Positions 34,866-44,663 of a stretch of DNA of 64,000 bases are shown here, one piece after another. The notes under the pieces were generated by a model. That model did not search any database. It was given only the letters and a program-made list of their open reading frames with translations, and had not been told where the DNA came from. Source of the stretch: an uncultured Peptococcaceae bacterium. GTDB taxonomy: Bacteria > Bacillota > Peptococcia > Peptococcales > Peptococcaceae. The translations under genes were made by a program, and so were the position numbers. The stretch spans positions 1 to 64,000 of the forward strand of contig CAJUDO010000002.1 of NCBI GenBank assembly GCA_910585405.1, read 5' to 3'. The number at the start of each line of letters is the position of its first letter. Position 1 is the stretch's first letter.

Positions 34866-36296
34866 CTATTTTTCACCTTCTATTGTTAAACAAAAACCAG
34901 CTACATCTCCATAACCCTCTGTTCCTTCCACATTGACCATGCGACGGAATTCCTTGCTTTTGGCCCCAGGCAAACGGTAATCCACGTTATCTATTGGCGC
35001 AATAGCCACCTCTTTTGGCGCTTCTGCCTGTGGCACATAATCGTAGGGATAGCGGTAAGCCCGATACACCATGTTGGTTTTGATACCTTTTTCCCCCAAA
35101 TAAGGGCTGATATATTCCCACACAATCTCATGCTCTGTTGTCACCTCCAATAATCTGCCATCGGAACCTTCCGTGATCAATGTGTTACCGTCAGGTAGCC
35201 GCTGAGCACTGCTGATATAACAACTGTAAAAATGATCCGCAATAAAAGGCTGCATATAGCCTAAATCCATGGGCCGACATTGCCATACAATTTCCATCTT
35301 TACCGGATCAATTTCAATCACATGAGAATAATCACGATGCGCGTTATTATTGCCCGTCAGTGCTGAAGGATTCGGTGCCCCGTAACCAGCATTGCCGCCA
35401 TTGTCAAAAATTAAAATATTTCCTTCACCTGGCAATCCTCTAGGAATCATATGCGCATGGTGCTGCCCAATAATTTGTCCAATTTCCTTTGCTTTTCCTA
35501 TTGTATAGTCTGGCCCTAATTTCCACACCAGTTTTCCAGTTTTTTTATCAATAATCGCAATTATATTGGTTGCTCTGCCGTCCCAGATGATATTATCTGG
35601 ATGGAACCGTTCATCGCCTGCATCATACCATTTATTAGGGCCCAATACACTCATACTGTTTATATGCATCCAGTCACCTTGGCCATTACCTACAATATTA
35701 GGATTACGAGCCAAAACATTTTTAGCTGTCTCATCAAAACCCAATTCGTCAAAATGCTCATGCACACACCAATCCCAAAGAATATTCCCTTCCCAATCCA
35801 CTTCAATCATGCGGTCACTAATCAATTTATGCAAAGAAATCTCTGGCATAGTTACATCGGTGTGTGTCAAAATCAACGTGTTCCCGCTATCTGATTTACA
35901 TTCCATACCCGGCACATAGTAGCCCACCGGATTTCCTTCCCGCTGAAAATCATGGTGCTGACGGGCCATCCATTCACCCTCATAGCCCGGGTCCTCCACA
36001 TATTCATTCTGCTTAAATTGCCAGGTGACATTGCCATCCCAGTCCACCTGCACCAAATCTTTCTGGTCCTGCCAACCATACGTGCCGTTGCGCTCGCCGA
36101 GGGAACCAAACACCTGCCCTCCGGGAAGCAGCTTATTTGGCATTCCTTGCAGCCCTCTCCAGTGATTCACCACGCCGCCGTTCATATCAATCAGTGTGGC
36201 GCCGTGCTCGTTAGCCTGAAACAGTGTGTAGCCGTTAAAGCATTTTTCTGGTTTGTAAATGATGGTCCCCATAGGATGTACTGATGGTTTTCCCAT
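34866..36296 (-). CDS. Aryl-sulfate sulfotransferase (ASST family)
   Basis: 476 residues of beta-propeller sequence. Repeats such as GNVTWQFKQNEY, GNILWDWCVHEH, GKLVWKLGPDYT and HEIVWEYISPYLG are propeller blades. The IIGQHHAHMIPRGLPGEGNILIFDNGG segment carries the conserved His motif of the family, whose E. coli AssT member uses a sulfohistidine intermediate. ASST moves sulfate between phenols without PAPS. Unlike E. coli AssT no signal peptide is seen, so it should act in the cytoplasm. Upstream: LysR gene; downstream: DASS transporter. Confidence 0.9.
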   Translation of the reverse strand: MGKPSVHPMGTIIYKPEKCFNGYTLFQANEHGATLIDMNGGVVNHWRGLQGMPNKLLPGGQVFGSLGERNGTYGWQDQKDLVQVDWDGNVTWQFKQNEYVEDPGYEGEWMARQHHDFQREGNPVGYYVPGMECKSDSGNTLILTHTDVTMPEISLHKLISDRMIEVDWEGNILWDWCVHEHFDELGFDETAKNVLARNPNIVGNGQGDWMHINSMSVLGPNKWYDAGDERFHPDNIIWDGRATNIIAIIDKKTGKLVWKLGPDYTIGKAKEIGQIIGQHHAHMIPRGLPGEGNILIFDNGGNAGYGAPNPSALTGNNNAHRDYSHVIEIDPVKMEIVWQCRPMDLGYMQPFIADHFYSCYISSAQRLPDGNTLITEGSDGRLLEVTTEHEIVWEYISPYLGEKGIKTNMVYRAYRYPYDYVPQAEAPKEVAIAPIDNVDYRLPGAKSKEFRRMVNVEGTEGYGDVAGFCLTIEGEK

Positions 36297-36387
36297 AATA
36301 AATTTCCTCCTCTTTGTTGCATATCTTATTATGTGTTTTCTTACCTGTAACCAAGTATATCAATATTTCTTATAAAGAGGATATCCA

Positions 36388-36427
36388 TAAAAAAAGATAC
36401 CCTATCAGCAGTTCTGATAAGATATCA
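36388..36427 (-). terminator. Terminator after the LysR gene
   Basis: A GATATCTTATCAG/CTGATAGGGTATC stem is followed by TTTTTT on the minus strand. Confidence 0.75.
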
Positions 36428-36447
36428 TTTTTGTAATATCTATGTAG

Positions 36448-37368
36448 TTACAGCATAATATCTGTAAAAATTTCGCGAAGAATTGCTATTGTATTCTGTT
36501 CCAGCAAGGTCAGCTTCCGCTTCGCCGGATAGAGTAGATAATCAATGCCCTTGCTGAAATTCTCACTGCCTTCAATGGGAATCAGTTTAATCAGCCCTTG
36601 ATCACAGTACAAGTCGTGCATAGCAAAAGTTTCTGGCATCAAAGCGATAGCTCTTCCACTGCTCACCAAACGTTTTAGATTTTCTCTATCCGTCATAACT
36701 AATGGCTCATTACTGGCTTGAATCTTTCTATTAGTTGCTGCCCAGTAACTGGGCGAATATGCTACAAATTGCTCCTGTCGCAGTTCCTGCAGCGTAACGC
36801 TTTCATTCTCAGCAAAACGATTATCTTGACTGACAAAGGCCATCATAGAATGACTACCAAAAGTCTCATATTGTAATCCCGCATTTTTCAATACTTCCGG
36901 TGTTTGCTCTGGCAGTAGTTCCCACAAAGTAACCCCAATATTAGCCATTCCCTGCGAAAGCTCTTCTACAATTTTTTCTGGTGTACGCACTTGCAGATTC
37001 AATTCTGCTTTAGGAAATTGTTTCTTATATTCCACCATAATATCCGAATACAAAAAACCGTAAGCCTGGGTGATCAGCACGGTCACCTCGCCGTATAGAT
37101 CCTGATTTTGTTTCCCGTAATTTAAAATCTGATTGGTGCATTCCATAATCTGTTTGGCTAATTGCAAGATATCTGTTCCTTCCGGCGTTGGCACAACACC
37201 AGTAGGCGTGCGTTCAAATAGACGCACGCCTATCTCATCCTCCAAGTGATTCAAGGCACCACTCAATGCAGGTTGACTCATATATAACGCCTTGGCCGCT
37301 TTTGATACTGATTGCTGTTTTTCTATTTCAATAATCTGTTGCAGATTCTCCAACCGCACTGCCACCAT
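36448..37368 (-). CDS. LysR-family transcriptional regulator
   Basis: 306 residues. HTH at ~1-60 (LENLQQIIEIEKQQSVSKAAKALYMSQPALSGALNHLEDEIGVRLFERTPTGV) and a LysR substrate-binding domain at ~90-300. It is upstream of the sulfotransferase and transporter genes and may regulate them. ATG and a GTG three codons in are both possible starts. Confidence 0.92.
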   Translation of the reverse strand: MVAVRLENLQQIIEIEKQQSVSKAAKALYMSQPALSGALNHLEDEIGVRLFERTPTGVVPTPEGTDILQLAKQIMECTNQILNYGKQNQDLYGEVTVLITQAYGFLYSDIMVEYKKQFPKAELNLQVRTPEKIVEELSQGMANIGVTLWELLPEQTPEVLKNAGLQYETFGSHSMMAFVSQDNRFAENESVTLQELRQEQFVAYSPSYWAATNRKIQASNEPLVMTDRENLKRLVSSGRAIALMPETFAMHDLYCDQGLIKLIPIEGSENFSKGIDYLLYPAKRKLTLLEQNTIAILREIFTDIML

Positions 37369-37485
37369 CCCCCTGTCCAGCCTTACAATGACGCTCTTTT
37401 TAACATATTTCCTATACAGTATAACAATTTAGACGTTATTTGTCTAACTATTTTGTTCTTGCGATCTTACTTCTGCACATAATAT

Positions 37486-37532
37486 AAAACCCTAATAAAA
37501 TTGCGGCCTACGCCAACAAATTCCATTAGGGT
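37486..37532 (-). terminator. Terminator after the small hypothetical gene at 37566
   Basis: ACCCTAAT...ATTAGGGT arms with T-rich minus-strand flank. The outer arms resemble those of the terminator at 23198-23248. Confidence 0.7.
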
Positions 37533-37565
37533 CAGAGATTCATCTACCGAAAAATTCATGCAATA

Positions 37566-37841
37566 TTACAATTTTTCCCGTTCTGCTTCTTCCTGTAGTT
37601 CTGCAACCCGCTGCAATCGTTCGCCAATATTTTGGCATTCTGCAGCGTAAACGCTGTCTGGATTTTCCTTTTCCAGAAAATATACTGATTTGCCAATTTG
37701 GATATACAGATTATTTATTTCTTTTTCTTCCGCAGCGATGTCTAATTTTAATTTACCAATCTCAGCCAAATCTTTTGCTTTATCAACCGCCAAGTCTGCC
37801 GCCGTGCTTAATTTTTTGCCAAAATCATCTAAGAAAGCCAT
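37566..37841 (-). CDS. Small helical protein, 91 aa
   Basis: The start ATG follows AGAGGAGGG. MAFLDDFGKKLSTAADLAVDKAKDLAEIGKLKLDIAAEEKEINNLYIQIGKSVYFLEKE is one continuous amphipathic helical hairpin, similar to small clostridial proteins often paired with zinc-ribbon tails, absent here. Function unknown. Confidence 0.65.
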   Translation of the reverse strand: MAFLDDFGKKLSTAADLAVDKAKDLAEIGKLKLDIAAEEKEINNLYIQIGKSVYFLEKENPDSVYAAECQNIGERLQRVAELQEEAEREKL

Positions 37842-37912
37842 ACCAATCCCTCCTCTGAAATATATCTTTATCATAACATAAATATGCTACAAATACAAAG
37901 AAATCCACACAA

Positions 37913-39247
37913 TCATTTACAACCACCAAATTTTTTCCCAGTATTTTTTAAGCAAACTTGCACGAATAGTTGATAAAGGGGGACCAAATACAGCCACACA
38001 CTGTACAGTACCGCACCAGAATCTATATGGAGAACGGAGAGCGGTACGGCACAGGCAACAGACCAGGGCACCAAACCAGCTATGGTAACAATTGAATTAC
38101 TCAAATCAGCAGCCAAATCCTCCCGCGTCAAATTATGGGTCGTATAAATATCGGCTGTGAGCTGAGTGGATAGCGTGATGCCAATACTCTGATTGCAGAA
38201 AACACCGCTCAGAAAGAAAGATAGCATAACCACAGATGGAAAAAATCCCCACCGCTCAATCATAGGTGTTAGATAGCTCTGAATCGGGACAAGCATATCA
38301 GTGCCCTGAAAAATGCTGACACATCCATTAGACAATAGGATAATCCCCATAACATTCAGCATAGAAACAATACCGCCACCAGAAAAAATAGTTTTTAAAG
38401 CTGGAACGGTCGCTTCATAGCCCAGAACACAAGCTTGCAAGGCAGCCAGCACTGTCTGCTGCTGCATACCCACTGCCAGCAAAAATGCAACGCCACCGCT
38501 GGCCATGATGACATACACAATACGCACATGAAACCACGGCAGCAACAATAATAGCAACGCTGGAAGAACCACCGGCCAGCCCATATAAAAACCATTTTTC
38601 AAAGCGACTAAAACATCGGCATCAATATTATGAATAGGATACTGCCAGGACAACACAGCAAAAATGCCTGCAGTAAGAAGAAAAGGCATAATTCCTTCAC
38701 GAAAGGCTCTTTTGAGAAATTGATTATGTTCAACTCCGGTAACTGCCGAGATCAGCAAAGCTGCCGAGGATGTCGGAGCACATCGTTCCCCAACATAGGC
38801 TCCAGATAGTATAGCCCCTGCTGTTATCCATAAATCCACATTACCGCTGCGAGCCAGCGTAATCAACATTACACCAACAGTGCCTACCGTGCCAAAGCTA
38901 GAGCCCAACGCATAGGACAAGCCTGCCGATAATAAAAAGGCGATTAGCAAAAACCAGTGCGGCGTAATCAACTGAATACCATAATATACAAAGAACGCAA
39001 TTGTGCCGCTGGCACGCCATAATGCCGTTAAACAACCGATAAAAAATAACACCTGACAAACAATAAGCGTCGTTCTTCGACTGCGATATATCATTTTACA
39101 CAATGCCCTGGCCGAAAAGCCCCGATGTATCCCCACGCAAAAAAATGCCGTCAGTCCAAAAAATAATGCCACGCACAGCGGAATGCCAGCAGAAATACAG
39201 CCTGCAATTGCAGCAGTAAATACAAAAAAAGCCAATAGCAAATCCAT
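37913..39247 (-). CDS. NhaC-family Na+/H+ (or malate-lactate-type) antiporter, copy 1
   Basis: 444 residues, ~11 hydrophobic helices, start ATG after AAGGTGG. The ALGSSFGTVGTVGVMLITLARSGNVDLWITAGAILSGAYVGERCAPTSSAALL segment is typical of NhaC. In this branch the exchanged solute can be an organic acid or amino acid. Sits 3' of the repeat-peptide gene and PucR gene on the same strand. Confidence 0.85.
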   Translation of the reverse strand: MDLLLAFFVFTAAIAGCISAGIPLCVALFFGLTAFFCVGIHRGFSARALCKMIYRSRRTTLIVCQVLFFIGCLTALWRASGTIAFFVYYGIQLITPHWFLLIAFLLSAGLSYALGSSFGTVGTVGVMLITLARSGNVDLWITAGAILSGAYVGERCAPTSSAALLISAVTGVEHNQFLKRAFREGIMPFLLTAGIFAVLSWQYPIHNIDADVLVALKNGFYMGWPVVLPALLLLLLPWFHVRIVYVIMASGGVAFLLAVGMQQQTVLAALQACVLGYEATVPALKTIFSGGGIVSMLNVMGIILLSNGCVSIFQGTDMLVPIQSYLTPMIERWGFFPSVVMLSFFLSGVFCNQSIGITLSTQLTADIYTTHNLTREDLAADLSNSIVTIAGLVPWSVACAVPLSVLHIDSGAVLYSVWLYLVPLYQLFVQVCLKNTGKKFGGCK

Positions 39248-39428
39248 TGAAACCACCTTCTACTACAATATCCAATTCAATAAAAAATCTGCTCATTTCC
39301 TACAGGCAGCGATTACTCTGATAAAATACGCAAACAGCACTTTCCCACAATAACGCATTGTTTGGTTTATTATATTGCAATCTTCCCATGTATTCCATCA
39401 ACAGATTGAATTTTCTTTCACAATGATA

Positions 39429-39656
39429 TTACATATTCTCATCACATACAAGCTGTACGCCATACTTGGATGCAATTTTTTTCTCGTTTTCGCAGGCTTC
39501 GCTCTCCGGTAAATGAATTTCCAATTGATTTTCTGCCGTTTCTTCTTCGTTGCAAACAACCTGAATACCATATTTGGAGGCAACTTCTCTGGTATGTTCG
39601 CATTCCTCCTTCTGATGTTCATTTTCTATATATCCGCTTAAGTCCAAACCTTTCAT
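39429..39656 (-). CDS. Two-repeat C-x15-C small protein, copy A
   Basis: 75 residues. Two units 36 residues apart, each C-x3-(R/K)-(E/K)-(V/I)-ASKYG-(I/V)-Q-(V/L)-V-C-(N/D)-E, with Cys pairs 19/35 and 55/71. The linker is LPESEACE. The same architecture and 36-residue period occur in the protein at 44167-44370. No signal peptide. SD is AGGAGG. Not a family I recognise. The 32-residue gap between protein A and the PucR gene suggests co-transcription downstream of PucR. Confidence 0.8.
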   Translation of the reverse strand: MKGLDLSGYIENEHQKEECEHTREVASKYGIQVVCNEEETAENQLEIHLPESEACENEKKIASKYGVQLVCDENM

Positions 39657-39699
39657 GTCCGTTCTATCCTCCTTTCCCGCTGCCGTGCAATGTAATGTC

Positions 39700-40854
39700 C
39701 TACAAAATATTTCGCAACAAATTTGCCAAATAGAGTTCTACCCGCACCTCCATTTCAGAAAGATCACAATCCAACAGTTCACTGATCTTTTTAATTTTGT
39801 ACACAATAGTGTTGCGGTGCACAAACAATTTATCCGCCGTTTCATTGATATTGCAATTGCAGTCTAAATAGGTGTTTAAGAATTTTAGATAATCGGTTCT
39901 GTTATTTTTATCATATTGCTCCAGCCTTCCTAAAATATTCTGATAATAGTTCCTCTTGGCCTCATTATCAGAAATTGCCAATAACAGCTGATAAACGCCT
40001 AATTCATTATAACGTATCAGTATATTTTTCCAATCCATCTTCTCGCTCAAATCTACCGTCTGCCTAGCCTGCAAATAGGTTTGAGACAACTTATCCAAAC
40101 CAGGTAAATTAAGACTGACACCTGTGAAAAATGTATATTCTTTCATCCGCAACTGCACAATGATTTTTAAAATAATGTCAGAAATATTTTGGTCACCATA
40201 ATTAGAAAAAACCAATACAAATATATCTTCCATCGTTAATACAAAAGATTTGTCACCAGCTGAAAGCAATTGTTGCTCAATAGATTTTACGATCCATTGT
40301 ATTTCTGAAGCACTCAGCGTGTCCATCTGGGTAATTTTTATAATAGCAGTCGTATAAGGCTCTTTTTTCCTAAACCCATACTGCAGAAAAGTAGGCATAT
40401 ACAGTTCCGTTTTTTGTGGAAAAGAGATTGCATTTTTCATGGCTGAAAATAACTGTTTATTTGCCTTCTCTGATTCTAAGATTTGCAGACAAAATAGCTT
40501 GATTACATTGGATATATTTATGCCTTGCGGCGCCTTGATCAGTGGAAAGCCCTTTTCATTACAAAACTGTACCACACTACAAGGAAATTCTTTGAGACAG
40601 TAGCCCAAAAGAACTACCAAACCACTGCAATGTCTAGAAATCAATTGCTCTATAAATTGCCAGAACGCAGTTCCTTCGTGCAAGTAACGCCCTGAAGAAA
40701 AAATTAATTCTTTTTCATTGATGTAGCGCAGCTCTTCCTCATCTTCCACAAAATGAAACCACTCAGTAATATTATCCAAGCCGTCTTCTCCAGCCACTGT
40801 TTCCATTTTGTAGTCACTGACAATATCTAAAAATTTCCCCACTGTAATACCCAT
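39700..40854 (-). CDS. PucR-family transcriptional regulator
   Basis: 384 residues from an ATG eight bases after GAGGAGG. N-terminal PucR-type sensor (GDNITEWFHFVEDEEELRYINEKELIFSSGRYLHEG region), central GGDEF-like helical part, and the C-terminal HTH of PF13556 (CNINETADKLFVHRNTIVYKIKKISELL). PucR regulators commonly control purine, amino acid or opine catabolism. It precedes the peptide A gene and follows the NhaC-2 gene region on the same strand. Confidence 0.88.
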   Translation of the reverse strand: MGITVGKFLDIVSDYKMETVAGEDGLDNITEWFHFVEDEEELRYINEKELIFSSGRYLHEGTAFWQFIEQLISRHCSGLVVLLGYCLKEFPCSVVQFCNEKGFPLIKAPQGINISNVIKLFCLQILESEKANKQLFSAMKNAISFPQKTELYMPTFLQYGFRKKEPYTTAIIKITQMDTLSASEIQWIVKSIEQQLLSAGDKSFVLTMEDIFVLVFSNYGDQNISDIILKIIVQLRMKEYTFFTGVSLNLPGLDKLSQTYLQARQTVDLSEKMDWKNILIRYNELGVYQLLLAISDNEAKRNYYQNILGRLEQYDKNNRTDYLKFLNTYLDCNCNINETADKLFVHRNTIVYKIKKISELLDCDLSEMEVRVELYLANLLRNIL

Positions 40855-40977
40855 GGTGTCATCCTCCTCTTTCCATACAGTCACATCGGCAGTGCTTCAC
40901 CAAAAGCAGGAAAATTCCTGAGCGAAATACACTCCCAGGAATTCTCTTTCTTACACAACATACAGCAATTTCGCTCT

Positions 40978-42390
40978 TTATTTATTCAAATATCGAATAC
41001 CTTTACCCGTCACAGCCCAAACCATAGCAAAAACGATACACAAATAACATGGAATACACCAAATTGCATATTGGCTAACAGAAACACCCAATATATCCAT
41101 ATAATAAATCCCCGACGCACCCCATGGCACAAATGGAATTAACATGGTGCCACAATCCTCTAGCGTACGAGACAAATTGACACCGTGCAGCCCCATATCC
41201 TTATACATATCCCCCATCAAGAAGCCAATCATGATAATCGGAACAGAAGCAACCCCTGTTGCAAAAGTTAAGAGTACGCCACAAATGATAGTAATTCCAA
41301 CCAGCTTCCAGCGACAATCTACCTTGTTGGCCAAGCTATGTAGAATCACTTCCAAGCAGCCAATCTTCGCCACAATCCCAGCAAAAGCATAAGCACAGAT
41401 AATAGTATTTACAATAGTCATCATAGAGGAAATACCGCCACGAGTCAGCAATTTTACTACATTTTCTGCTGCAATAGCATCAACGGCACCAGCAGCTGTT
41501 ACCATATTCACCTTAAAACCGCCTACACAAGCCGACACTCCATTGGCAAAAGAGAAGCCATGGAAACCCATACCCAAAACAATTGCCACTACAGAGGACA
41601 GTAGCATAATTGGCACTGTAGGCATTCTCCGCATAGCGCCTACGATAACGATAATCGGCGGCAACAATAATAATAGATTAAAATTGTAAATAGCGGACAG
41701 ATTAGCAGACAACTGCGCAATGCTTACAGAATTTTCTGCACTAACAGTTAACCCTTGTCCTACAATGAACCAGATGACCAAGCCCACCAAAGAAGCTGGA
41801 ATGGTAGTCCAGAACATATGTCGAATATGATCAAATAAATCAACTTTACAAATCATAGGAGCTAAGTTTGTGGTGTCAGACAAAGGAGACATTTTGTCTC
41901 CAAACACACCACCAGCAATGACTGCACCAGCTGCCATACCTAGTGGAACTCCCATTTCACCGGCAATACCCATCAATGCGAGCCCTGCAGTTGCAATAGA
42001 ACCCCAGGCTGTACCGGTGGCCGTAGATACAATAGCGGTAATGGCCCACGCGGTAACAAGGAATATCTGAGGACTAATGAGCTTCAACCCCAAATAAATC
42101 ATGTAGGGAACTGTTCCAGAATAAATCCAAGTACCAATGACAATCCCTACTGCAATCAAAATGTAAATAACCGGCAGACTAGCAGTAAAGTTTTCTGTTA
42201 CGCCCTGCTCCATCTCCTGATATGTATAGCCCAGACGTAACCCAATCATTGCTGCATAAAATGCACATAACAACAATAATGGCTGAATATCCAGTTTAAA
42301 AATTCCTTTGCCAACCCCGATTATCAAAGCCATAACAATAAAGCAGGAAACTGCTTCAAACAATGATGGTTTTCTTTTTTCTTTTTCCAT
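40978..42390 (-). CDS. NhaC-family antiporter, copy 2
   Basis: 470 residues, ~11 helices, start ATG nine bases after GGAG. Strong NhaC motifs: ATGTAWGSIATAGLALMGIAGEMGVPLGMAAGAVIAGGVFGDKMSPLSDTTNLAP. Only distantly similar to the copy at 37913. Together with the dehydrogenase gene upstream, it could move an opine, its amino acid or its oxo-acid (inference). Confidence 0.9.
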   Translation of the reverse strand: MEKEKRKPSLFEAVSCFIVMALIIGVGKGIFKLDIQPLLLLCAFYAAMIGLRLGYTYQEMEQGVTENFTASLPVIYILIAVGIVIGTWIYSGTVPYMIYLGLKLISPQIFLVTAWAITAIVSTATGTAWGSIATAGLALMGIAGEMGVPLGMAAGAVIAGGVFGDKMSPLSDTTNLAPMICKVDLFDHIRHMFWTTIPASLVGLVIWFIVGQGLTVSAENSVSIAQLSANLSAIYNFNLLLLLPPIIVIVGAMRRMPTVPIMLLSSVVAIVLGMGFHGFSFANGVSACVGGFKVNMVTAAGAVDAIAAENVVKLLTRGGISSMMTIVNTIICAYAFAGIVAKIGCLEVILHSLANKVDCRWKLVGITIICGVLLTFATGVASVPIIMIGFLMGDMYKDMGLHGVNLSRTLEDCGTMLIPFVPWGASGIYYMDILGVSVSQYAIWCIPCYLCIVFAMVWAVTGKGIRYLNK

Positions 42391-42539
42391 ATTAACAATC
42401 TCCAATCCTTCTACCTCATAAAAAGGGGGAAGGAAAACCCGAACCCCAAATAATAAACACCTTATTATTTATGAACCCATACTTTTCCTTCGCAGAAACG
42501 TATTGCTCCTTATTCTATTTGCAGATATATTGTCAACAA

Positions 42540-43646
42540 TTATACTGCTTTCACTATCTGCTCCAAAGACATCCCGCCAAAGCCCAGTTTGTCCAGAGTT
42601 AAACCGTTCTGGTAGAAATCCTCCTGCAGTAGAGAACAACCTAATACAATCACGGCATCAATATTCGGTGTCGGTACATGAGCTACCTTCCCTAGGTCAG
42701 ACCATAATACCAGACCATTGGAAATATCTTCGGTAAAATAACGTCCTGTTACACTTGTTGGTCCTTTTATTTTGGTGAACACCTCACTGGTATTAAACAA
42801 TGTTTGTAAATCTTCTTTATCATTGGAGAAGTAACCTCTACGGTATCGACTTTGTACCGCATCCTCTAAATCAAACCCAAACACCTTCCCAACTTCCATT
42901 CGTTCATGTTCAATCGCATGCAATACATTGACCGTATGCTTGGTAATTCCTTCCCGATATAGCCAGAATTCACCATTTGAATAGTCAATACGGCCAGCGT
43001 TTAACATACATGGACCTGGATGCACTTCTGGATTTCCATTTTCTAGCGTAGTATGCCATACGTTATTCGCAGGAACTAGGCATTTATAGATTTGTTTGCA
43101 AACCTCTAGCAACTCAGAAGTATTCTCTTTCGGATAAGCTGCAAAGAATAATTTTTTCACACGCAGAGTCAATTCTACACGGGCTTCATCAGCAAATCCT
43201 CTTGTACCATAAGATAAGGAATTTACCTCACACAGCTTAAACCTTTTGTTAATACCCATATCTTTAGCTTTATTGGCAAAACGTACACACCCCATGGCGG
43301 CTGCACCATTGAAAAAGATCACCTGTTCTTCATCCACCACTGGCGCTAAAACTTCAGTAAAAGCTTCGATTGCAAATCCAGGAATGGTCAACATTACAAT
43401 CTGTGCATCTTTCACAGCTGCCTGAATATCAGTTGTGATTAAATCTAACGGCAAAAATATTTCTTTAAATGGAATTTCGTTCGGTTCCTGTAACAAAATA
43501 CCGCCTTTTTCCTGCATCACAGCCAAGTTCTTTTCAAACTGTGGTAATTCATATAAACTAATTTCAAATCCCTGTTCTTTCAAGTCGGCTGCAGCTGTCA
43601 TGCCACCATTGCCAGCACCTAAAATTGCTATTTTTTTAACCATCAT
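42540..43646 (-). CDS. NAD/NADP octopine/nopaline dehydrogenase family protein
   Basis: 368 residues. N-terminal Rossmann domain KKIAILGAGNGGMTAAADLKEQGFEISLYE, and a C-terminal octopine-dehydrogenase helical domain including NVWHTTLENGNPEVHPGPCMLNAG, the family His/Asn region. Enzymes here interconvert an N-(carboxyalkyl) amino acid with an amino acid plus an alpha-keto acid using NAD(P)H. Adjacent PucR and NhaC genes suggest an opine-type metabolite pathway; the substrate is not visible. Confidence 0.9.
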   Translation of the reverse strand: MMVKKIAILGAGNGGMTAAADLKEQGFEISLYELPQFEKNLAVMQEKGGILLQEPNEIPFKEIFLPLDLITTDIQAAVKDAQIVMLTIPGFAIEAFTEVLAPVVDEEQVIFFNGAAAMGCVRFANKAKDMGINKRFKLCEVNSLSYGTRGFADEARVELTLRVKKLFFAAYPKENTSELLEVCKQIYKCLVPANNVWHTTLENGNPEVHPGPCMLNAGRIDYSNGEFWLYREGITKHTVNVLHAIEHERMEVGKVFGFDLEDAVQSRYRRGYFSNDKEDLQTLFNTSEVFTKIKGPTSVTGRYFTEDISNGLVLWSDLGKVAHVPTPNIDAVIVLGCSLLQEDFYQNGLTLDKLGFGGMSLEQIVKAV

Positions 43647-44090
43647 GATATAGTCCTCCCCAAATAAACTTTCTACATTTGCAGATGAAAAATGTATAAA
43701 AATACACTAAGTTTTGGCCAAAAACTAGCTTTACAGGAAATAAGTTGTTTTAATTATTTAAAAACATTTATATTTATCTTTCCCTTATCTTTATCATAAC
43801 CGTTTTTACAAATCTGCGGTAGTGGCAAAACAGACAAAGATTGTTGGCAAATCATACAAAGATCACAATGCTAAAGCACAAGCTTTATTCATAAATTTAC
43901 ATCTTTTTATTCTTTATATGAAAGACATTTATCCTCTATTTATGGATTATTTTTGGTTTTTTTTGCATACTTCTTTAAAGCTATTTCTATAGTTCCTTGA
44001 TTTTATGTATATTTATTCATTTTTGTACATAAACGTCATAAGTATTTTTAGGCTCCCGAGACAGTCTACACGATATGCAGCGCAAAACAA
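43647..44090. other. Non-coding gap upstream of the opine dehydrogenase
   Basis: No gene seen. An imperfect palindrome AGTTTTGGCCAAAAACT at ~43710-43726 could be an operator. The rest is AT-rich with no clear ORF. Confidence 0.35.
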
Positions 44091-44143
44091 AAGAGCCGCC
44101 TGCGCAAAATGTACATCTTACATTTCTCGCAAACAGCTCTTTC
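44091..44143 (-). terminator. Terminator after peptide B
   Basis: AAAGAGC...GCTCTTT arms with inner paired segments, followed by TTTTG on the minus strand. Confidence 0.75.
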
Positions 44144-44166
44144 TATTCTGCTAAAATATTATGCTA

Positions 44167-44370
44167 TTAGGCTTCCTCATCACATACAACTGTGTAACCA
44201 ACTTTGGAAGCTACTTTTTTCACGCTCTCGCACTGCTCACTTGCCGGCAGAACCAAATCAGCATCCTCTAATTCTTGTTCTTTTTCATCGCAAACAACAG
44301 TATAGCCGTATTTGGAGGCTACTTTTTTCACATTCTGGCAAGTTTCTTTGTCTAATCCCATACCATTCAT
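44167..44370 (-). CDS. Two-repeat C-x15-C small protein, copy B
   Basis: 67 residues from an ATG eight bases after AAGGAGGG. Two units 36 residues apart: CQNVKKVASKYGYTVVCDE and CESVKKVASKVGYTVVCDE (Cys 11/27 and 47/63). Linker DLVLPASEQCE mirrors protein A. No signal peptide or known domain. The short, Cys-paired repeats recall precursor peptides, but no modifying enzyme adjoins it. Confidence 0.8.
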   Translation of the reverse strand: MNGMGLDKETCQNVKKVASKYGYTVVCDEKEQELEDADLVLPASEQCESVKKVASKVGYTVVCDEEA

Positions 44371-44663
44371 CTTAAATTCCCTCCTTAAAAAATAGCACTT
44401 GTATATCTTCTCTTTTACTTTTTTTATTATAGCACATTTAATACTCAACGAAAACATAAATTTTACTATAGGCTTATTCAAGATACTTATGGAAAAATTG
44501 GATTTCGCTCATATTCTGTTATATCTTCGTTAAGAAATTCTCACATAAGTTATATTTTCAATTCTTGCCTCTGCCAACTTTTCAAAAATCCAATGAAATT
44601 TTTTATTTTTTTGCTTGACTTGTCCATACAAACATGATAGAATATCTCTTGCTGAAAGCACAT

